This document shows positions 17,297 through 26,531 of a DNA stretch of 64,000 bases, piece after piece. The stretch spans positions 7,578,001-7,642,000 of the forward strand of contig NC_021658.1 of assembly GCF_000418325.1 (NCBI RefSeq). Direction: 5' to 3'. The notes beneath the pieces were generated by a model that saw only the letters and a program-made list of their open reading frames with translations, was not told where the DNA came from and ran no database searches. The translations under genes were made by a program, and so were the position numbers. Position 1 is the stretch's first letter. Each line of letters begins with the position of its first letter. This DNA comes from Sorangium cellulosum So0157-2. GTDB taxonomy: Bacteria; Myxococcota_A; Polyangia; Polyangiales; Polyangiaceae.

Positions 17297-19846
17297 TCAG
17301 CTCGCGATGCGCCGGAGCACGATGACCGGCCTGCCCGCGTCACGCGAGCGCTCGAGATCCACCCTGCAGTCGAGCATCCAGTCGTTGTCGTCGTCCGGAT
17401 CGGCGATGATCTGCTCCACCACCCACGAGCCGCCGTCCTCGGCCGGGTGGATGATCGTGTTGCTCGGGCTCCGGGCGGCCGGGTCGGTGCGGATGGCGGC
17501 GTGCTCCGCGTAGAAGCCGCGGAGCGCCTCCTCCAGCCGGTCCGCCGTCCAGGGGGCGTCCTCGCCCTCCACCATCTCGGCGGCCACCTCGTAGTCGCGG
17601 CGGGCGAGCGCGCGCAGGAAGAAGAACAGCTCGTTCCTGACGAGCACCGTGAAGTCCTTCGCGTTGCGGGTGATGTCGAACGCGGACGGCTCCACGGCGC
17701 CGCCGGGGGAGGCCGCGCGCGGCTGGTACGACGGGTCGCGCAGCCGCTCCCACTCGTCGAGGAGGCTCGAGTCCACGCCGCGGATGAGCGCCCGGAAATA
17801 GGCGATCATGTCGCTCGTGTCGGCGTCCTTCGCGTAGTCGGGGACGGTCTGGACCAGCGCCTTGTACACCTCGGAGACGTACCTGAGCAAGAGCCCCTCC
17901 GCTCGCTCCAGGTTGTACTCCCGGATGTACTCGCCGAACGACAGGTATTGCTCGTACATCTCGCGCGCGACGCCCTTCGGCCGGATGTTCTCCTGCCCGA
18001 CCCAGGGGTGCCGCCGCGCGTAGTCGTTGAACGTGCCGTAGATGAACTCCGCGTTCGGCTTGGGATAATCGAGCTTCTCGAGCTCCTCCATCCGCTGCTC
18101 GTACTCCACGCCGGCCGCCTTGAGCTCCGCGAGCTTCTCGGTCTTCAGCCGATCGAGCTGCTTTTGCAGGATGAGATCGGGGTTCTCGAGGATCGACTCG
18201 ACGAGCGTCAAGAGATCGAGCGGATAGGTGCCGGTGTCGGGATCCAGCTTCCCCACCGTCTCGAGCACGTAGAGCGAGAGCGCGTGGTTCAGCGAAAAAT
18301 CCTCCTGGAGATCCGCGTTGATGCGGATGCGCTTGCCCGGCCCGTCCTCCTTCGGGACGAGCTCGATGATGCGCGCCTCCACGAGGGAGCGGAACAGGAG
18401 CATCGCCGTCCTGCCGTGCTGGCGGCGGACCGCGGGCCGGTCGTGCGTGCTGCGGATGAGCCGCTTCATCGCCTGACACCCGCCCTCCTCGCGGCCGAGC
18501 ACGTTGACCAGCATGCCGTGCGTGACCTGGAACCGCGACACGAGCGGCTCCGGCGGCGACTGGATCAGCCGCTCGAACGTCTGCCGATCCCAGTGCACAT
18601 AGCCCTTCTCCGGCGGCTTCTTCTTGACGATCTTCCGCCGCTTGGCCGGGTCGTTCCCCGCCTTGGCCTCGAGCCGCATGTTCTCGATGACGTGCTCCGG
18701 CGCCTGCGCCACGACGCTGCCCTGCGTGTCGAACCCCTTGCGGCCGGCCCGGCCGCTGATCTGCTGGAAGTCGCGGACGCTCAGGATGGCCGTCTTCTCG
18801 CCGTCGAACTTGCAGAGCTTCGTGAACAGCACCGTGCGGATCGGGATGTTGACGCCGACGCCGAGCGTGTCCGTGCCCGAGATGATCTTGAGGTGCCCCT
18901 GCTGGGCCAGCTTCTCGACGAGGAGCCGGTACTTCGGCAGGAGCCCCGCGTGGTGCAGCCCGATGCCGTGCTTGACGAAGCGCTGCACCTCCCGGCCGTA
19001 GGGGCTCGAGAACTTCACCCCGGCGAGGGCGGCGGTGATCGCCCGCTTCTCCTCCTTGGTGCAGTAGTCCTGGCTCATCAGGTTCTGCGCCTCCTCGGCG
19101 CAGGCCCGCTGGGTGAAGCTCACGATGTAGATGGGCGCCTTGCCGCTCTTGACGAGGGTCGCCACCGTCTCGTGCAGCGGCGTCTCGCGGTACTCGAAGT
19201 CGAGCGGCACCGGGCGCACGGTCGACTTGATCACGGCGGTCTGCTCGCCGGTGAGGCGCGCGATCTCCTCCTGGAAGAACTCGGTGCCTCCCATCGTGGC
19301 GCTCATGAGCAGGAACCTCGCCTGCGGCAGCGTGAGCAGCGGGATCTGCCAGGCCGCCCCGCGATCGCGATCCGAGTAGTAGTGGAACTCGTCCATGATC
19401 ACGTAGTCGCAGAGCGCCTTCTCGCCCTCGCGGAGCGCGATGTTCGCGAGGATCTCCGCCGTACAGCAGATGATGGGCGCGTCGCGGTTGACCGACGCGT
19501 CGCCGGTCAACATGCCCACGTTCTCGGGGCCGAAATCGTTGCAGAGCGCGAAGAACTTCTCGCTGACGAGCGCCTTGATCGGGCACGTGTAGTAGGACTT
19601 CATCCCCTCGGCCATCGCCTTGAAGTGCATCGCGGCGGCGACGAGCGACTTGCCCGAGCCGGTCGGGGTGTTGAGGATGACGTTCTTGCCGCCGAAGATC
19701 TCGAGGATGGCCTCCTCCTGCGCCGGGTAGAGCTCGAGTCCACGCTCGGCGACGTAGTCGAGGAAGCCGTTCAAGAGGTCGTCGGCCGTGAAGTCGTGGG
19801 GGGACGGCGGGAGGCGAGCGAGGAGCGGAGCGGCGGCTTGATCCAT
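17297..19846 (-). CDS. DEAD/DEAH-box RNA helicase with DUF3516-type C-terminus
   Basis: 849 residues from the ATG at 19846. The frame stays open far upstream only because it shadows the opposite-strand kinase. Motifs: NTPTGSGKS (I), PIKALVSEKF (Ia), MDEFHYY (II, DExH type), LLMSATMGG (III) and QISGRAGRKGFD (VI). The helicase core covers roughly residues 20-420. The remaining ~430 residues match the long helical region of superfamily 2 helicases annotated DUF3516, related to the Ski2/Mtr4-like group. It should unwind RNA using ATP in RNA processing or decay. The hybrid kinase diverges from it across a 297-base gap with no clear regulatory motif. Confidence 0.93.
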   Translation of the reverse strand: MDQAAAPLLARLPPSPHDFTADDLLNGFLDYVAERGLELYPAQEEAILEIFGGKNVILNTPTGSGKSLVAAAMHFKAMAEGMKSYYTCPIKALVSEKFFALCNDFGPENVGMLTGDASVNRDAPIICCTAEILANIALREGEKALCDYVIMDEFHYYSDRDRGAAWQIPLLTLPQARFLLMSATMGGTEFFQEEIARLTGEQTAVIKSTVRPVPLDFEYRETPLHETVATLVKSGKAPIYIVSFTQRACAEEAQNLMSQDYCTKEEKRAITAALAGVKFSSPYGREVQRFVKHGIGLHHAGLLPKYRLLVEKLAQQGHLKIISGTDTLGVGVNIPIRTVLFTKLCKFDGEKTAILSVRDFQQISGRAGRKGFDTQGSVVAQAPEHVIENMRLEAKAGNDPAKRRKIVKKKPPEKGYVHWDRQTFERLIQSPPEPLVSRFQVTHGMLVNVLGREEGGCQAMKRLIRSTHDRPAVRRQHGRTAMLLFRSLVEARIIELVPKEDGPGKRIRINADLQEDFSLNHALSLYVLETVGKLDPDTGTYPLDLLTLVESILENPDLILQKQLDRLKTEKLAELKAAGVEYEQRMEELEKLDYPKPNAEFIYGTFNDYARRHPWVGQENIRPKGVAREMYEQYLSFGEYIREYNLERAEGLLLRYVSEVYKALVQTVPDYAKDADTSDMIAYFRALIRGVDSSLLDEWERLRDPSYQPRAASPGGAVEPSAFDITRNAKDFTVLVRNELFFFLRALARRDYEVAAEMVEGEDAPWTADRLEEALRGFYAEHAAIRTDPAARSPSNTIIHPAEDGGSWVVEQIIADPDDDNDWMLDCRVDLERSRDAGRPVIVLRRIAS

Positions 19847-20143
19847 GGCGGCTGGGACGCCCGTCGAGGGGGCGCACCATGCAGAAACCTGGTTCCACGG
19901 AAAATGCAAGCAAACTCCTCCGTGTCTCGGTCGGATCGCCAGGCCCGGGGGCGAGACCCGGACGGAAAGGGCGCCGACGACAGGCGAGGTGAGCCGGTGA
20001 CGTGCGCTGGATCCGGCTGCCATGCTGCCGCAACACGGCGAGTTCGTGATAGCGTGGCCGGACAAGCGGGGGGGGGACGCCGCACGCGCACGTCCGGGGG
20101 GCACGTGGGGCGGGCCGGTGGCCGGGAGAGTGAACGGACAGCG

Positions 20144-22966
20144 ATGGGGGAGACCGGCGGACAGCCACCCGGGTCGATGCGCTCGCCCGGCAGGGGGAGC
20201 GCGCAGATCGACGCGCCGGCCGGGCGGCTCCTGCGCGTCAGCGGCTCGCTCTGCCGGCTGCTGGGCTACGCGGAGCGGGAGCTGCTCGGGAAGAGGCTGT
20301 TCGACCTGGCGCTGCCGGAGGACCGGACGGGCTCGCTGGCCGCATGGCGCTCGATGGTCGAGGCCGGCGAGGAGGAGCTCACGGTCGAGATGCGCTGCCG
20401 CTGCAAGGACGGCGGCGTCCGCGCGCTCCAGCTGACGGGCGTCTTCGTTCGCGATGCCCGCGATCGGCCGTATCGCGTGGTGGTGTTCGTCGAGGACATC
20501 ACCGAGCGGCGGCGCGCCGAGGAGCGGGCGCTCGCGGCGGAGCAGGCGCTGGCCGAGAGCGAGGCCAGGATGCAGCGGCTGTTCTACAGCAACATGGCCC
20601 CGATGGCGTTCTGGATGCCCGACGGGCGGATCGTCCAGGCGAACGACGCGTATCTGCAGCTCGTGGGCTGCACGCGGGAGGAGCTCGCGGCCGGCCTGGT
20701 CCGCTGGGATTCCGACGTGCTGCCGGAGGAGCGCCCCGCCGACGATCGTGCGCGGGCGGAGCTTTTGTCGGGCCGGTGGACGTTCGCGCCGTTCGAGAGG
20801 ACGCATCTGCGGCGCGACGGGACGCGGATAAGGATGCTCGTGAGCGGCTGTCTGTTGCCCGCGGGGCGGTTCGAGGACGGCGGCTTCGTGCTCGCGCTCG
20901 ACATGACGGCGCTCCGGCGCGCGGAGGCGGCGTTCCGGCAGAGCGAGCAGGTCTTCCGCGCCATCGGGGACTCCATCGATTACGGCGTCTGGGTCACCGA
21001 TCGCGAGGGCCGGAGCGCTTATGCCAGCGAGGCGTTCCTGCGCATGACGGGGTTGACCCAGGCGCAGTGCTCGGAGGGCAGGTGGCTCGACGCGATCCAC
21101 CCCGACGACCGGCACGAGGTGGCGACCTTCTGGCGGTGCCTGCGGACGGGCGAGCCGTACGAGAAAGAGCTCCGCTATCTCGGCGCGGACGGCGCCGTCC
21201 ACCCGGCCCTCAACCGGGCCGTCCCGATCCGCGACGAGCGGGGCGAGATCACCGCCTGGGTCGGCCTGTGCCTGGACATCGGCCGGCTCAAGCGCACGGA
21301 GGAGGCGCTGCGCGAGAGCGAGCGCCGGCTCCTGGCGGCGCTCGACGACGCGGAGCGGGTCATCGCCGAGCGCGAGCGCCTGGAGGACGAGCTCCGCCGG
21401 CGCGAGCGGCAGCTCGCGTCGCTCATGGCGAACTCGCCCGACGTGATTTTCCGGCTCAACCCCGAGATGCGGTGCACGTTCACGACGTCCGCCGTCGAGG
21501 CGGTGACCGGGTTCCCGCCCGAGTACTACCTTGGCAAGCACGGCTTCGAGACCCTCCTTCCTCGGGATATGTGCGAGGCCAGCGAGGCGGCGTGTCGCGA
21601 GGCGCAGAGGACGGGCAAGCAGCAACGGATCGAGTTCACCCTGGGCGAGCGGAGATACCGGACGCGCTTCATCCCCGAGCTCGGTCCCGACGGCGCGGTG
21701 GAGTCGTTCATGGGGATTTGCGAGGACGTCACCGCGGAGCGGCTGGCCGAGGAAGAGCGCCAGAAGCTGCTCGAGAGCGAGCGCGCCGCCCGCGACGAGG
21801 CCGAGCGCGTCAGCCGGGTCAAGGACGACTTCGTCGCCACCCTCTCGCACGAGCTGCGCTCGCCCATCAACGCCATCCTCGGCTGGGCGCGCATCCTGCG
21901 CAGCCGGCCCCCGGAGCCGCAGGCCCTCGCGCGCGGCCTCGAGGTCATCGAGCGCAACGCGCGCCTGCAGGCCGCCATGGTCTCCGAGCTGCTCGACATG
22001 AGCCGGATCGTCTCGGGGAAGCTGCGCCTCGACGTCCAGCCGGTCGACCTGCCCGCCGTCGTCCAGGGCGCCTTCGAGGCGGTCAAGCTCGCCGCCGAGG
22101 CCAAGGGCCTCACGGTCGTCTCGACCGTCGAGCCCGAGCCGCTCTCGCTCAAGGGCGACCCGGCCCGGCTCCAGCAGGTCGCCTGGAACCTGCTGTCGAA
22201 CGCGGCGAAGTTCACCCCGGCCGGCGGGCGGATCGACGTCGTACTGCGGCGCGCGGGCGCGCACGCCGAGCTGTCGGTCTGCGACACCGGCCCGGGCATC
22301 GCACCGCAGTTCTTGCCGCACCTGTTCGAGCGCTTCCGCCAGGCCGACGCCTCCTCGACGAGGAAGCACGGCGGGCTCGGCATCGGGCTCTCCATCGTCA
22401 AGCACCTGGTCGAGCTGCACGGCGGCACGGTGCAGGTCGCCAGCCAGGGCGAGGGCCGCGGCGCCACCTTCACCGTCAAGCTGCCCCTCGCCGGCATCTC
22501 GCCCCAGGCGCCCGGCGCGACGCAGCGGCCCCCCGCGCCGCGCGCCGAGCCGGCGGCCGCCTCCCCGGCCGACGAGCTCACCGGCGTGCGCGTCCTCGTG
22601 GTCGACGACCAGCCCGACGCGCGCGAGGTCGCCCAGCGCGTGCTGGAGGAGTGCGCCGCGCGCGTCACCACGGCCGGGTCGGCCGCCGAGGCGGTGGCCA
22701 TGCTCGAGCGCGAGCGCCCCGACGTGCTCGTCAGCGACCTCGGCATGCCCGACGAGGACGGCTTCCAGCTCATCCGCAGGGTGCGCGGCCTCGGCCCCGC
22801 CCGCGGCGGCGCGACGCCGGCCGTCGCCCTCAGCGCGCTGGCGCGGGCCGAGGACCGGGCCCGGGCGCTCGGCGCGGGCTACCAGGCCCACGTCGCCAAG
22901 CCCCTGGACCCGGCGGAGCTCGTGGGCGTGGTCGCGGCGCTCGCCAGGGACCGGGCCACGAGGTGA
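20144..22966 (+). CDS. Hybrid sensor histidine kinase with four PAS domains and C-terminal receiver
   Basis: 940 residues from the ATG at 20144. The open frame runs far upstream as a shadow of the helicase. Order: PAS (~20-125, ending EDITERRRAEE), PAS (~140-260), PAS (~268-385), a short coiled coil, PAS (~425-540), HisKA with LSHELRSPINAILGW, HATPase (NLLSNAAKFTPAGG, DTGPGI, GLGIGLSIVKH), a Pro/Ala linker, and a receiver with VDD, VSDLGMP and AKP intact. No membrane spans are present, so the signal is intracellular and each PAS could bind a ligand, flavin or haem; none can be assigned from sequence. The intact receiver suggests a phosphorelay onward to an unlinked His phosphotransferase or regulator. 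Confidence 0.95.
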   Translation: MGETGGQPPGSMRSPGRGSAQIDAPAGRLLRVSGSLCRLLGYAERELLGKRLFDLALPEDRTGSLAAWRSMVEAGEEELTVEMRCRCKDGGVRALQLTGVFVRDARDRPYRVVVFVEDITERRRAEERALAAEQALAESEARMQRLFYSNMAPMAFWMPDGRIVQANDAYLQLVGCTREELAAGLVRWDSDVLPEERPADDRARAELLSGRWTFAPFERTHLRRDGTRIRMLVSGCLLPAGRFEDGGFVLALDMTALRRAEAAFRQSEQVFRAIGDSIDYGVWVTDREGRSAYASEAFLRMTGLTQAQCSEGRWLDAIHPDDRHEVATFWRCLRTGEPYEKELRYLGADGAVHPALNRAVPIRDERGEITAWVGLCLDIGRLKRTEEALRESERRLLAALDDAERVIAERERLEDELRRRERQLASLMANSPDVIFRLNPEMRCTFTTSAVEAVTGFPPEYYLGKHGFETLLPRDMCEASEAACREAQRTGKQQRIEFTLGERRYRTRFIPELGPDGAVESFMGICEDVTAERLAEEERQKLLESERAARDEAERVSRVKDDFVATLSHELRSPINAILGWARILRSRPPEPQALARGLEVIERNARLQAAMVSELLDMSRIVSGKLRLDVQPVDLPAVVQGAFEAVKLAAEAKGLTVVSTVEPEPLSLKGDPARLQQVAWNLLSNAAKFTPAGGRIDVVLRRAGAHAELSVCDTGPGIAPQFLPHLFERFRQADASSTRKHGGLGIGLSIVKHLVELHGGTVQVASQGEGRGATFTVKLPLAGISPQAPGATQRPPAPRAEPAAASPADELTGVRVLVVDDQPDAREVAQRVLEECAARVTTAGSAAEAVAMLERERPDVLVSDLGMPDEDGFQLIRRVRGLGPARGGATPAVALSALARAEDRARALGAGYQAHVAKPLDPAELVGVVAALARDRATR

Positions 22967-23044
22967 GACGCCGTTGTTCCCGGGGAGCGCTTCGGATAGG
23001 TAGAGGTCTTTCAGGCGCCGTTCCGGGGGTGATCGCGAGCAGCC

Positions 23045-23371
23045 ATGGTCCAGCAGATCTCCGTGAAAGAGCTCTTTGTGAAGCTGAAGGCGGGCGAGCC
23101 CGTGGTGCTCCTCGACGTGCGCACGCCCGGCGAGCACGAGATCGCGGCGCTGCCGGGCAGCACGCTGATCCCGCTGACCGAGCTCGCCGAGCGCGCGGAC
23201 GAGGTCACGGCCCCCGACGGCGCGCTGATCGTCGCGTACTGCCACCACGGCGTCCGGAGCCTCTCGGCCGCCGCCATCCTCGAGAAGCTCGGCCACGCGC
23301 GCGTCGCCTCGCTCCAGGGCGGCATCGACGCGTGGTCGGTCCACATCGACGAGAGCGTCCCGCGGTACTGA
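23045..23371 (+). CDS. Rhodanese-like single-domain sulfurtransferase
   Basis: 108 residues forming one rhodanese domain: LLDVRTPGEHEIAALPGS, then the active-site loop CHHGVRS with the catalytic Cys, then LQGGIDAW. Single-domain rhodaneses move sulfane sulfur from thiosulfate or persulfides to cyanide or cellular thiols. It lies 78 bases after the hybrid kinase on the same strand, without obvious functional coupling. A palindromic element follows 46 bases after its stop. Confidence 0.92.
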   Translation: MVQQISVKELFVKLKAGEPVVLLDVRTPGEHEIAALPGSTLIPLTELAERADEVTAPDGALIVAYCHHGVRSLSAAAILEKLGHARVASLQGGIDAWSVHIDESVPRY

Positions 23372-23417
23372 CGCGGGGGCCGGGCGCCGCGGCGCGCCGA
23401 GGGGCGAGCGGGCCGGG

Positions 23418-23587
23418 CTAGTACCGCGGATCAGAACTCCCGCCAGGGATCCGCCTCGCGAGAGACGAGAAGGAAACGCAAAGGCGCAAAGACGCAAAGG
23501 CGCAAAACTACAAATCTTTTTTGCGTCTTTGCGTCTTTGCGCCTTTGCGTTGAACTCTCGCTCCGGATCCCTGGCGAGCGGAACTAG
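23418..23587. repeat. Palindromic intergenic element (GCAAAGGC/GCAAAGAC family), copy 2
   Basis: The outer ends are CTAG plus imperfect inverted arms (CCGCGGATCAGAACTCCCGC...GCCAGGGATCCG on the left, its short complement on the right). Inside lie arms from about 23475-23507 and 23517-23551 made of 9-base units, joined by a short AT-rich loop. The bottom CTAG overlaps the stop codon of the zinc-ribbon gene. The copy at 62111 shares about 30 bases at the left end and about 27 at the right end, so this is a defined dispersed element, not chance low complexity. It lies between convergent genes. Confidence 0.85.
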
Positions 23588-23907
23588 TTGAGCGAGGCGG
23601 CGCCGAGCCGGAAGTAGAGCTTCCGGCGCGCGCCGCACGCGCTGCAGGCGACCTGCGCGACGCGGAGGCGGACGCCGTCCAGCGTCTCGGCCGTGTGGTC
23701 CTCCACGCGGAGGGCGCCGCGGCAGCGCGGGCACGGGATCGACCGCGCGGCCACCTCGACCTGCGAGGCCGCGTCGAGCGCGATGGCGCGCTCCGGGGTG
23801 TGGCCCGGCTCGAGCAGCGCGAGCCGCTCGATGTCGCGGGTGAGCTTCTCCGCCGCGCGGTCGCCCGCGCGCCGGGCGGCGCGCGCCGAGAGCTTCTTCT
23901 TCGCCAT
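23584..23907 (-). CDS. Small zinc-ribbon protein of unknown function
   Basis: 107 residues; GGGAGA just upstream supports the ATG at 23907. The N-terminal third is strongly basic (MAKKKLSARAARRAGDR), followed by a helix and then two CxxC pairs (PCPRC and ACSAC) about 30 residues apart, forming a probable four-Cys zinc ribbon. No catalytic motif is visible. A role in nucleic-acid or protein binding is possible. Its stop codon is supplied by the end of the palindromic element. Confidence 0.7.
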   Translation of the reverse strand: MAKKKLSARAARRAGDRAAEKLTRDIERLALLEPGHTPERAIALDAASQVEVAARSIPCPRCRGALRVEDHTAETLDGVRLRVAQVACSACGARRKLYFRLGAASLN

Positions 23908-23936
23908 GGGGTCTCCCTGCGCTCCGGGTCTACCAG

Positions 23937-25868
23937 CTACCGGTCGTCGCGGATCGCGGGCGCGGGGTCATGAGGGGCCGGCGCCTTGGGGTCGCGCGCG
24001 GCGCTGCCCGGCGGGCGCGCCGGAGGGCGCGCGGGCTTGCGCAGCGCCCCGTCCAGCCGGGGTTCGGACGGCGCCCTGGGCCCGGAGGCGGCGGACGAGG
24101 GAGCCGCGCCCGGCCCCGCCCCGCCGGCCGCGGCGGAGCCGGGGGGCTGCGTCGCGGCCGCCGTGCCCGCCGCCGCGCCGGCCGCGCCCTCCAGCGCCTC
24201 GCCGGCTGACGCCGGGGTGTCCGGGGGCTCGGGCTCGCCCGCGGCGTCGAGCGACGAGGCGTGGGCCGGCGCCCGCGAGGCAGGGCCGGACGAGGGGGCG
24301 ACGTCCGGCGATTTCTCGGGGCGGCGGGGCCAGAGCGTCACCCCGACCGCGACCGCGGCGGTCAGGGAGGCGGCCGCGGCGATCCGCGCGGCCGCGCGGC
24401 GGCGCTTGCGCAGCATGAGGGAGCTCTGCTGGCCGGGGCGGCGCTCGGTCACGACGGGCACGCTCCCGATGCTCTCCTCGCCGTCGGCCGGCAAGCGCGC
24501 CGCGAGCAGCCGGTAGGGCCAGGGCAGCGTGGGGCCGTCGTCGTGCGCCATCGTCAGCGTGGGGCCGTCCTCGCGCGCCATCGTCAGCGTGGGCCCGTCC
24601 TCGCGGGCCATCGTCAGCGTGGGCCCGTCCTCGCGCGCCATCATCAGCGTGGGCCCCTCGTCGCTGGAGACCGGCACCGAGGTGCGCTCGCCCGGCGCGG
24701 CGTCGCGGGTGCGGAGGGCTTCGGCCGCCGTGCCCGGGCTGGGCAGGGTCGTCACGGGGTCGTCGCCGGGAGCGACCACGGTGGCGCGGCGGCTGAACCT
24801 CCCGTCGGGCTCGTCGTCGGCGCCCGGGCGGGGCCAGGTCGCCGCGGCGCCCTGGAAGCGCGCCGCGCCGGCGGGCGCGGTGCTGGCGGCGGGGTCGGGC
24901 GGGAGCGGCGGGGGCGGCAGCGAGGGGAAGGCCTTGCCCGCGGCGATCGCCTCGATCTGGTCGAGCGCGCGCGCCGAGTGCTCGGTGCCGAACGGGGCGA
25001 GCGCGCGCGACAGCTCCACGACGCTCTGGAGGCGCTGCTGCACGTCCTTCTCCAGGCAGCGCAGGATGATCTCCTCGAGGTGGACGGGCAGCTCCCACCG
25101 GTGCACGCGCGGCGGCCTGGGCGCGTCGTTGACGATGGCCACGAAGAGGGCCGAGATGGAGGGCGCGTCGAAGGGGAAGCGCGCGGTGAGGAGCTGGTAG
25201 AGGATGATCCCGAGCGCCCAGACGTCGGTGCGCGCGTCGACGTCCTTCGTGCAGCGCACCTGCTCGGGCGACATGTAGCAGGGGGAGCCGAGCATCATCT
25301 CCGACGCCGTGAGCTTCCCGTCCTCCTCGCCGGCGTCCTCGGCCGACTTGGAGAGGCCGAAGTCGAGCACCTTGACCAGGGGGACGCCGCTCGGGCCGGT
25401 CGTGAGGAAGAGGTTCCCCGGCTTCAGGTCGCGGTGGACGATGCCGCGCGCGTGCGCCTCCGCGACCGCCTCGCAGCTTTGGAGCACGTAGTCGACGGCC
25501 TCGGAGACCGGCAGGGGGCCGCGGGCGTCGAGCACCTGCTGGAGGTCGCGGCCGCGCAGGTACTCCATGACGAGGTACGGCAAGCCCATCTCGGCCGTGC
25601 CCACGTCGATGACGCGGGCGACGTGGTCGCTGCGGATCGCCGCGGCGGCGCGCGCCTCGCGCAGGAAGCGGGCGCTCGCGCCCGGGAAGTCCTTGGCCCG
25701 CGGAAGGAGGAACTTGACCGCGACGCGCTGGCGCAGCGAGACGTGCTCTGCGACGAACACGGCGCCCATGGAGCCTCGGCCCAGGCTGCGCTCGACGCGG
25801 TATCTCTGCGCGAAGACCTCACCTATTCTTGGGATGCCTGCGGCGGATGCGGGCGCATCCGGCTTCAT
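23937..25868 (-). CDS. Membrane Ser/Thr protein kinase with tandem decapeptide repeats
   Basis: 643 residues; GGAGGT six bases before the ATG. The kinase domain is ~22-290: Gly loop GRGSMG at 30-35, Lys52 in VAVKF, HRDLKPGN at 145-152, DFG at 169-171 and MSPEQ at 199-203. A Pro-rich linker follows, then residues ~405-448 carry four or five copies of a GPTLTMARED-like decapeptide. One membrane span (about 492-513) leads to an Ala/Pro/Gly-rich extracytoplasmic tail of ~130 residues with no recognisable sensor domain. The Thr in each repeat could be an autophosphorylation or FHA-binding site (inference). Such Pkn kinases are plentiful in myxobacteria. Confidence 0.93.
   Translation of the reverse strand: MKPDAPASAAGIPRIGEVFAQRYRVERSLGRGSMGAVFVAEHVSLRQRVAVKFLLPRAKDFPGASARFLREARAAAAIRSDHVARVIDVGTAEMGLPYLVMEYLRGRDLQQVLDARGPLPVSEAVDYVLQSCEAVAEAHARGIVHRDLKPGNLFLTTGPSGVPLVKVLDFGLSKSAEDAGEEDGKLTASEMMLGSPCYMSPEQVRCTKDVDARTDVWALGIILYQLLTARFPFDAPSISALFVAIVNDAPRPPRVHRWELPVHLEEIILRCLEKDVQQRLQSVVELSRALAPFGTEHSARALDQIEAIAAGKAFPSLPPPPLPPDPAASTAPAGAARFQGAAATWPRPGADDEPDGRFSRRATVVAPGDDPVTTLPSPGTAAEALRTRDAAPGERTSVPVSSDEGPTLMMAREDGPTLTMAREDGPTLTMAREDGPTLTMAHDDGPTLPWPYRLLAARLPADGEESIGSVPVVTERRPGQQSSLMLRKRRRAAARIAAAASLTAAVAVGVTLWPRRPEKSPDVAPSSGPASRAPAHASSLDAAGEPEPPDTPASAGEALEGAAGAAAGTAAATQPPGSAAAGGAGPGAAPSSAASGPRAPSEPRLDGALRKPARPPARPPGSAARDPKAPAPHDPAPAIRDDR
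24525..24668. repeat. Four and a fraction 30-bp tandem repeats inside the Ser/Thr kinase gene
   Basis: Units at 24525-24554, 24555-24584, 24585-24614 and 24615-24644, plus a partial unit to 24668, differ at only a few bases. The period is a multiple of three, so copy number can change without breaking the frame. Each unit encodes ten residues between the kinase and membrane segments. Confidence 0.85.
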
Positions 25869-26141
25869 GGCCCGACCTCCATCGGCTCACTATAGCCGCA
25901 CCGGGGTCCATTTTGACGCGAAGATGCGGGCGTCAGGCGCCGCCAGGCGGCGGCGTGCGGGGAAAGCGCAGCGCGTGCGCCGCGGTCGCACCGATTGCGT
26001 GGGTCGCGCCGGGGCGTGGCGCACGTCCTGCGCCGGACCGCCGGGGGTTGCGCGCGGAGGACAGCACGATCTTCGAGCGAGGCCGAGGAGCATGCGCCGC
26101 CTGTGAAGCGACCGATCGCAGCCGGCGCCGGGCGCGCGGGC

Positions 26142-26531
26142 TCACTCGTTACGGCCGTCGCCGCGGCCGATCGGCAGACGCCGCGTCCGGATGCGGCGAT
26201 CCTCGAAGACAAGAACGCTTCCCTGGGCGAGGAGCGGCGCGATCGGCTCCAGGTTGGCGAGGAGCAGCGCCGCTTGCTGATCGGGCCGCCGGTCGGTGCC
26301 TCGGCGGAAGAGGATCACCGAAGGCCGGTCTGTCCCGCGCACCGCGAGCAGCGTCCCGAAGTCGGCGTCCGCCGAGACGAGGACCCGATCTTCCCGAGCC
26401 GCGCACTCCATCACCTGCTCGTCGGGCGCCGCCGCCATCCCGTAGTCCCGCACATGCACGGCGTCGTGCCCCGCCTCGCGCAAGCGTCCGGCCAGGATCG
26501 GCGAAAGGACGTTGTCGATCAGGAATCTCAT
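26142..26531 (-). CDS. DUF5615 PIN-like protein (probable toxin)
   Basis: 129 residues. It has the DUF5615/Mut7-C PIN-like signature: FLIDNVLSPILAGRLREAGHDAVHVRD at the N-terminus, then VLVSADADFGTLL, where the acidic residues would bind metal in a nuclease site. It overlaps the upstream DUF433 gene by four bases (ATGA), a layout typical of a toxin-antitoxin operon with the DUF433 protein as partner. RNase activity is inferred from the fold. The C-terminus is strongly basic. Confidence 0.85.
   Translation of the reverse strand: MRFLIDNVLSPILAGRLREAGHDAVHVRDYGMAAAPDEQVMECAAREDRVLVSADADFGTLLAVRGTDRPSVILFRRGTDRRPDQQAALLLANLEPIAPLLAQGSVLVFEDRRIRTRRLPIGRGDGRNE

Noticed and set aside
17291..20143. 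Long plus-strand open frame before the hybrid kinase
   Set aside because: Antisense shadow of the helicase, with Arg/Val/Asp-rich text and no domain; PAS homology begins only after 20144.
19847..23734. Long minus-strand reading frame extending the helicase upstream
   Set aside because: It mirrors the hybrid kinase on the plus strand and the palindromic element; the helicase itself starts with MDQAAAPLL at 19846.
24525..24668. Possible CRISPR array (30-base regular repeats)
   Set aside because: Repeats are directly adjacent with no spacers and lie in frame inside a kinase gene.
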